Positions 58,201 through 64,000 of a stretch of DNA of 64,000 nucleotides are shown here, piece by piece (the stretch's first letter is position 1; each line of letters starts with the position of its first letter). Source of the DNA: Phoronis australis (lineage: Eukaryota; Phoronida; Phoronidae). The DNA lies in NCBI GenBank assembly GCA_002633005.1, contig NMRA01000328.1, positions 61,195-125,194 on the forward strand. The letters are read 5' to 3'. Position numbers and translations under genes: made by a program. The notes beneath the pieces were generated by a model. That model searched no databases, was not told the DNA's origin, and saw only the letters and a list, made by a program, of their open reading frames with translations.

Positions 58201-61200
58201 GTGTTGAGTTTCGTTAGACCTCGAAATTTCACATAGCCCAGGTAGCTCTGCTCGTCACCTCGTCGTTGAAACTTATATCAACATGTAGAGCTATAAACCA
58301 GCAGGGGTGCATGCAAAATCTGGGTGTCAACTGACACTCACCTTGCCCGCTGCAGTCGTTTAAGTGAAAACCAATCTAATAAACGCCATTTCCTTGCAAA
58401 AGTCTCCACCTTTTCTAACAAAGAAAAGTCAGTCATCATTTTGAAAACAGTAAGCACATGACACGCGCATGCACTATTTTCTAAAATTTTGCAACATCTC
58501 TCAGGAGATGATATCAGCTTCGTAGCAGCAAAGTTTGTTGGTATTAAAATACTAAAAATTTGAAACAGAATGAAACCAGTTCCGATAATTTGTTGTGACA
58601 TGTACACAACCTCGTGGAAGAGAAGAACAGCTGATTGAAGAATTGGGGAACGAAACTTGTCAATAAGGCAATAGGTGCGTTGTCGAAAGCTGATCCAAAA
58701 GAGCGCACCACAATTTTAGCAGCAGAGTGAATGGTAGAAGGTCAATTTTTTCAACACCGGTAAATAATTTTGTTTACTCAAGGAAGAGTATAGTTTTTAA
58801 TGACACTAATTGTGTGTCAGATTTTATTTGATCAGGTTTTACTCACATCGGTGCAACGGCTGTGTATTTAGCATGCAGCTTTGCACCAAGGCAAGGCTAT
58901 GCGGCCGGGACCCCTGGCCTGATGCAGAACGGCATTGTTCCACTAATAGTCAACAGGACATGGCAGTAAACTTGTATTATGAACTGTTGAGAGCCCAAAT
59001 CGCAGACAAGTTATGCTCATAAAGTATAGTTCTGTAGCCGTGAGGCCTTCACTCAATGAGCTATACATAATAACTTTGATTTGGCTCATTGCCTTCACCC
59101 ATGGTGCAGCCTCAGTGACATCAGACGTGCATTAGCCAATAGGAATTAGCATTGGAAAAAACACTTTACAAAAATGCGAAAGAATAATAAAGATGTGATT
59201 TTTGTTACAGACTTGATTCATAAACTAAATTACATTAAAAATGCATGTTTTTATATTTCAAGAAATTTTTAAAGCTGCATTCCGCTCTGTTCAGCTTGCT
59301 AAAAATAAAAATTGCCTTAGGCCTTGTACACTTATAAAGCCAGTCTCATAATTTTTACTGTGATTGGATTATATTTCTATTACCAACAGGAACATCAAAA
59401 TCATTAGCAAATCAAGAAAATGCTTTAGAGTTTATTGAGGTAGGCCAACACTAAAATGGCGCATATACACCTTGCCTACAACTTGAGTACGACAATGAAA
59501 ATGGAATCCCATCTCAGTTTGGAATGTTACAAGATAGTTCTGAGAGTTAAAGCAGTGGTGGATCTAGGATTTCACAAGGGGGGGCAACATTTTGTCTGTA
59601 AACATTTGATCAAAGCACGATTGTAGATGCACCATAGCACCGAATGGGGGGAGGTCGGGAGGGGAGTAGGAAATTTTTGTGTTTTTTCCTCTAAAAATCA
59701 AGCATTTTCCTTGATACCCGAAGTATTATCCAAGAAAAAAAGCCAAAAAAAAAGAAAAAAGAAGGTGTCAACCAGGAAAAACTGCAAGTACCACAGACTG
59801 GAACTCACGACCTAGCGGATAGAGCGCGCGTGCTTCACCACTGCACCACCACGATTTAACACCTAAGAGACCTACTTGTTTATGGTCCACAGCATTTGCG
59901 CGCGAAACCTCCTTCTTTTTGTAATGCTTATTACATGTTTTATATTTTGTGCGATCAGTTTGTAACAAATTTGTTGTATTTAAAATAGTCTTCAATTGCC
60001 CAAAAGTCCAAATCTGTTTCTTGTGTTGGCAATAATGACGGGATTGCGTTGGAAATCGCCTTAAGTTAAGGTTTGACAATGAGAGAATTATGACTTTCTG
60101 AGTGATTCACTAAGGCTTCGATTAAAATTGACATCTTACCAGCAGCTTCTGTTTTTTCACCATCACTCAGATTCCATTTTCTTTAAAAAAATTTCTATAT
60201 TGCACAGTGGAGCGGACGACGGAAACGGAGTCGTAGTGCCTAGCGCCACTGCTGGTCGCCTGAGATATCACGGGAGAGCCTATATTACTTACCGTATTCG
60301 CCGTAATAACCGCCCAGGGCGCTTAGAAAAGTTCGGTTCAGGGGGGCGCTTATTATAACCCAAGGCGATTGAAACCCGGTTTCCGAAACGGGTGAAATCG
60401 GAAGCTAAGATTCATCAAATTTACGCTGTGACGTATATGTAATCTACGAAAGACTTTCAACAAAACTTTGGTGCATTGCTATCAAACTTTGTTGCTAAAT
60501 TACAATCATGTTACAGAAAATTGTGCTGAAATCCCAGGGCGAAAACTCGCCGACTGACTGCCTCGACGTCAATGCTTGAATAAATTTTTTTTCAACTCAA
60601 GCAAATTACCTGAAATCCTCATTAAGTTTTATAAGTAGCATCTCCAAGATTTTTTAAGTTCCCGTGGAGTCTGGATTAACGGCAGGTTTAAGTACAAATC
60701 TGTGCATCATCGTGCCATTGTGTGATCGGCAAAACGGCGAGAAAAATGTCTGGACGAACACACATGTTGTTGTCACGTGACGTTTGTTTTGAAGTTCGTC
60801 TGCGAGTAAGCGAGCGCGTGCGTGTCACCAGAGTTCATTTGCCAAAGCAGAGACCGTCTTTTGGCCAGAGCCACGCAATCTAACTAGCTAGACGTGTCAC
60901 AAGCAGTAGGTTTAAACCAGAGCGTGTTTCATTCAGCACTTTTCGGTCTCGTGCTGAAAACGTTCGACATTTGTCTCGGTAAGGCCCATATTAGTCGCCG
61001 TGTAGCTGGATGCCTACGTAACTATCTGACAGTTATTTTTCGGTGTAAGGGTATGTAAGCATTCACTGTCAGTTGTCATTTTATCGGATATTCGGCTTAA
61101 AAACACCAATTATGGTTAATCAAACAATCCATCTCAAAAATAACGCAAACATGTTTTATAGTATTAGAAATTGTCGGAAATTAGTGCCAATATTCATTTC

Positions 61201-62999
61201 TTATCGATGCTATGCTACCCGTTTCATGAATGGATAGTTCCCGACTAATGTCTTTGATGACAGGTTCATGTATGTAGCGCGCGCTTCCCGGCCACGTGCG
61301 TTTAACACAGTTATTTTTCATGAGACAGTCGATGTGTCTACTGAAAGGTCAGACCATAGTGGAACGCGGTCGTCGCGAGAGCCTAGCAATGCTGTTGCGT
61401 TCTTTTTGAAGCGCTGCGTTACTTTGAAGTGTAAAGTCACGGCTAAATACAAACTTAGCAGTGCCGCTGGTGGTCTAGAAGACCCGTGCAAAAATTTTTT
61501 GATAAATTGAAGACGTTACTGTAGCCGAGTTTTAGGACTGTAGGTACGTCATTGTTCGCATGCACACGTTCATGGACTGGGCGCTTATTTCACCAAAGTC
61601 TGAAAACGCGTGGGGGGGCGCTTATAGGGGCATGGGCGGTTATTACGGCGAATACGGTATCCATAGTTCCGTTATGATTGCGCCATGTTCTGAATTTGAC
61701 ACTTGAAATTGGATCTGAGCCCCCCCCCAGACATTAAAACTGCACGCATTTAAATCTTGTTTCAGCCGTATAATTTTAATCACCGGGATAAATTAATAAA
61801 CTCAACATTTCCGTACGCTCTTACTGTTTTATTTTTTTGCGGTGTCCAAGGGGGGAGACCGCCCCCCCCCCCTAAATCCGCCTATGTAAAGCCCTAATTC
61901 GATTTTCTTTTTTGGCCAGCTAAACAGAGCAAAATGCAGCTTTAAACTGGACATCTCTGCTATTTTGTGTATAATGTTGTGTAGGACTTAATTGATATGT
62001 GTGAGCATCTCGTCAAATATCTAGAAAACTATAGAGATTCACTCTATAAAGTACATGTTTTCTGAAAGTAGAAAAGCTCAATATTTCTATTTTTAAGTTA
62101 GTACGCATGTGTCATGAAGTGGGTCAATTGACCATGTCTTTTTAGAAAAAATGAAGCAAAGTAGAAACTAAAGGTACTTTTGTAGCAAACTAAATATATC
62201 GATAACTTGACCAAATTTCATTTGAAATAAATTTATTTTTTGTTTTATGCAACTATACAGTTAGACTGTAGGTGCGCCCAATTTGTGGAAAAGCCAAGTG
62301 TTTTCCCCGCTCTGTTGCAGGTGTTGTTACCACCAGGCTTTGTGGGTCAACAAAATTGTTGTCCTTGTATGCTTGCATAGTCACTTGAAATATGTTTTAG
62401 GTTACTCCAAATTACCTCAAGTCCCTATAGATCTTGCAGTTACTTAACAAAGACTCAAAGTACATTGGACATGACTATATAACTGTCTGGGCCCAATGTC
62501 TCCAGGGATCAACAAGGTATTGAGTGTTTGGTGCTTGTTGCTAGCAGGCCAACCAGCTGCAGTTATCCATTCTTATCTAACTGGAATACACACATTTCAT
62601 CCTGTCTTTTGTGAAATATCTGGATACAAGATATTGCAATTCAGTAAAATTGTCAAATGGCTCTAGCTGAAGTTAATCTGTGTTCAAACAGAAAGTTGTC
62701 CTGAGTATCGTGCACCAAGAACATCTGGTACAGTTCTGCTATAACATGGCTGAAGTGATGGAAGACACCCTGCGCATGCATAAGCTTTGCCATGACGTTA
62801 AATATTATGTACCCCCTTTGATTCCTTTACATGGCCCCAAGCACTTACTAATTTGACGTTGTCAATCTTTGTCTCCCGGTTATCCCAAAGTCAGTGGATT
62901 CCTTCTCATCGCTACCACTTCAGCCTTCTGTCACCAATTTCACACCGTCTCTTGGAGACTTTTCTACTTGGGGCCAGTTGGGGGCAAATCCTATGTATG
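55132..62999 (+). CDS. Tentative multi-exon gene with signal peptide, function unknown
   Basis: Seen: an ATG at 55132 starts MRFIIFLLVWSLTCWPIVCC, a convincing signal peptide or membrane anchor. It continues to CAG at 55218 before a strong GTACGT donor. Candidate following exons are 57581-57631 (LESVNQLIKKIIEAKLK, amphipathic helix), 62692-62796 (KVVLSIVHQEHLVQFCYNMA and onward) and 62891-62999 (VDSFSSLPLQPSVTNFTPSL and onward, ending in phase 1 before GTAAGC). The exons join in one frame and the last would continue past the window. I do not recognise a family. Support is limited to splice signals, frame agreement and protein-like composition. The donors at 62797 and 57632 are mediocre. The exons could belong to different genes. 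The 57632-62691 intron contains the triple transposon nest. Confidence 0.35.
57581..57631 (+). CDS. Candidate 51-base exon, amphipathic helix
   Basis: Phase 0-0 between TGATTTCAG and GTAGCA. It encodes 17 residues with hydrophobics spaced as in a helix and a basic C-terminal half. Confidence 0.35.
58843..59022 (+). CDS. Cys-rich open frame, possible alternative terminal exon
   Basis: The frame encodes FYSHRCNGCVFSMQLCTKAR, then GRDPWPDAERHCSTN and YYELLRAQIADKLCS, with stop. A TTTAGCATGCAG acceptor before CTTTGCACC is in phase with exon 57581-57631; that would give a secreted product of about 92 residues. It lies in the same intron as the transposon nest. No family is recognised. Confidence 0.22.
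   Translation, partial: SHRCNGCVFSMQLCTKARLCGRDPWPDAERHCSTNSQQDMAVNLYYELLRAQIADKLCS
59755..59870 (-). mobile_element. tRNA-like head (SINE-like) inside element B
   Basis: On the minus strand, TGGTGCAGTGGTGAAGC (A-box type) is followed about 45 bases later by GAGTTCCAGTC (degenerate B-box). This is the spacing of a tRNA-derived promoter; no intact cloverleaf is claimed. Confidence 0.45.
60292..61657. mobile_element. Family C element (TA target), inserted in B
   Basis: There are perfect inverted repeats of about 25 bases beginning CCGTATTCGCCGTAATAACC, with TA on each side (60290-60291 and 61658-61659). The homologous B copy at 46083-46585 lacks it and has a single TA at 46268-46269. No transposase ORF is seen. 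Confidence 0.88.
62692..62796 (+). CDS. Candidate exon, helical segment
   Basis: It follows CAAACAG and has 35 codons, with no stop and a balanced amino-acid composition (HLVQFCYNMAEVMEDTLRMH). The donor is the weak GTTAAA. Without splicing, the frame stops about 60 bases later. Confidence 0.4.
62891..62999 (+). CDS. Candidate exon, Ser/Pro-rich segment
   Basis: It is read from TCA after CCAAAG, or from 62895 after TCAG. It encodes DSFSSLPLQPSVTNFTPSLG, then FSTWGQLGANPMY, ending at a GTAAGC donor. The 94-base intron before it is short. Confidence 0.4.
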
Positions 63000-63689
63000 G
63001 TAAGCATCCACCAGAAACTTGGGTTTTCATACTTCAACAAGATGTCCAGAGAAAGGGTCACTTTTTAGACCTGACCACGTCACACAGTTACACATTTAAA
63101 TTATGATTTTTGACCTTTAGGGCATATTTAAATGGACTTCATTAGGGTGCCAAAAAGATGTGCTCTGTGACAAAGTCATTATAATCTTTAGGAAGTATAG
63201 ACGTACTGTACGAATCTACTACTCAGGCTACGTAATCAGAAACAACATCACCTCAAAATGTGTAGATACAACATCATTTTGGAAACATCGGTTACAGTTT
63301 CACTTGTTCTTGAGTGAAAATGATGTCTGAGATCAAGATTTAGATTTGATTTATTCGGGTCTAGTTTGGAGAAACTTCACATTGAAGGGAGTGTCAGTTA
63401 AAGGGCCCCTGGTATACTGCCTGAGGGGCTGTTTGAAGTCTTGCTGAGAATCAGTTCCCATGTTTCTAGTGGCTCCCTCAGGAAAAGTGAGGCAATTGAT
63501 TTCATCATTGGGGCCCATTACATGAGTGCTTCCTTCAGAAAAAGGATATAAATACAAAAAATGGAAAAGAGTAGCCCCGGATCCCATGCCGTCATCAGAC
63601 CCTTTCCAAGAACTGGCCATTTTTACTGTTTTCGAGTCCACCCCTTTGTCAACCAAACCACTCTTAAGAATAATTGTGAATACTGGCAT

Positions 63690-64000
63690 ATATGTTTCTA
63701 TTGTGAAGAGGACGGTTGACGGTGATATTCAGATGACTTCAAATACTGTGGCGCCTCCTAGTGGCAGTTTTGTTTATTTGTGCACCCATAACTGCCCCTA
63801 AACCTCTTCAGGATCTTTATTAAATTTAGCAAGTGTATTTATAGGAAGTTGAAAACAGACGATGACAACTTTCAGATGGATCAGACAACTGGTGTTTCCC
63901 CTTAGTGGCAATTTTAGTTTTTTATGTAGACCTCTGTCTCTTCAAAGGTTCTCTATGGATTTTCATAAAATTTGGCAGATAGGCATCTGTTAGTGAGGCC
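63690..64000 (-). repeat. Array D5, running off the window
   Basis: Two units with motifs GGCGCCTCCTAGTGGCAGTT (63750) and TTTCCCCTTAGTGGCAATTT (63895), about 144 bases apart. Confidence 0.7.

Larger units (their letters stand above)
59553..61886. mobile_element. Family B element (CAG-ended), inserted in A
   Basis: The left terminus CAGTGGTGGATCTAGGATTT pairs with the right terminus AAATCCGCCTATG. TAAAG flanks it on both sides (59548-59552 and 61887-61891). The CAG-type ends resemble hAT-like non-autonomous elements, but an 8-base target duplication is not clear. A 1366-base family C element interrupts it. A second, truncated copy is at 46083-46585. Confidence 0.75.
59273..61941. mobile_element. 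Family A element (TTAA-flanked, long inverted repeats), host of nested insertions
   Basis: It is flanked by TTAA on both sides (59269-59272 and 61942-61945). The left end AGCTGCATTCCGCTCTG is the inverse of the right end CAGAGCAAAATGCAGCT, and similarity continues inward over GCTAAAAA...AAAATTG. A TTAA target is typical of piggyBac- or Kolobok-type elements; no transposase is present. Element B interrupts it. Confidence 0.82.

Noticed and set aside
59755-59870. Functional tRNA gene on the minus strand
   Set aside because: The B-box is degenerate and the stems do not close. It lies inside a transposon.
61268-61510. Transposase fragment in element C
   Set aside because: The frame has no DDE/D or other transposase motif, and the corresponding region of the other C copy (39380-39661) is open in a different frame.
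60292-61657. Assigning element C to Tc1/mariner
   Set aside because: A TA target alone is not enough. The termini begin CCG rather than the usual CA, and no transposase is present.

Overview
The window looks like nuclear DNA of an animal, most likely a slowly evolving marine invertebrate (lancelet, hemichordate, echinoderm or similar; the sequence alone does not decide). The genes are split by many GT-AG introns. Their proteins keep the exon layout and motifs of vertebrate relatives. The spaces between exons are packed with short non-autonomous DNA transposons, tRNA-derived SINE-like units and degenerate tandem arrays. There is no bacterial, viral, CRISPR or operon structure.

Layout. (1) 1-2232: gene-poor, with one tRNA-derived SINE-like unit. 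(2) 2233-9251, plus strand: a complete five-exon regucalcin/SMP30 gluconolactonase of 306 residues. (3) 9252-11818: a repeat-rich gap where regucalcin and the next gene meet tail to tail. (4) 21971-11819, minus strand: a complete nine-exon acid lipase of the lysosomal acid/gastric lipase family, 407 residues, with Ser-Asp-His triad and signal peptide. One exon appears twice across an assembly gap, very probably an artefact. (5) 21972-26137: a head-to-head intergenic region. (6) 26145-42744, plus strand: a C2H2 zinc-finger protein of about 645 residues with nine fingers in 12 coding exons. (7) 42745-55131: no supported gene, but a reverse-transcriptase relic, transposon copies, a 20-copy minisatellite and a CTCF-motif-like array. 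(8) 55132-63000 and probably beyond: a tentative gene starting with a signal peptide, whose large intron holds three transposons nested inside one another.

The genes are functionally unrelated: cytosolic calcium/sugar-lactone metabolism, lysosomal or secreted lipid hydrolysis, and a nuclear DNA-binding protein. I see no dedicated gene system. The most interesting content is the repeats. One is a three-level nest (TTAA element, then a CAG-ended element, then a TA element) with a natural empty-site copy elsewhere in the window. Another is a minisatellite that grew out of a transposon's own internal sequence. A third is a set of arrays of about 140-base units that each carry a CTCF-core-like motif, facing right in one array and left in the others.

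The four single-N gaps are informative: two sit exactly between duplicated sequence (unmerged contig overlaps) and two sit in or beside G-rich stretches.
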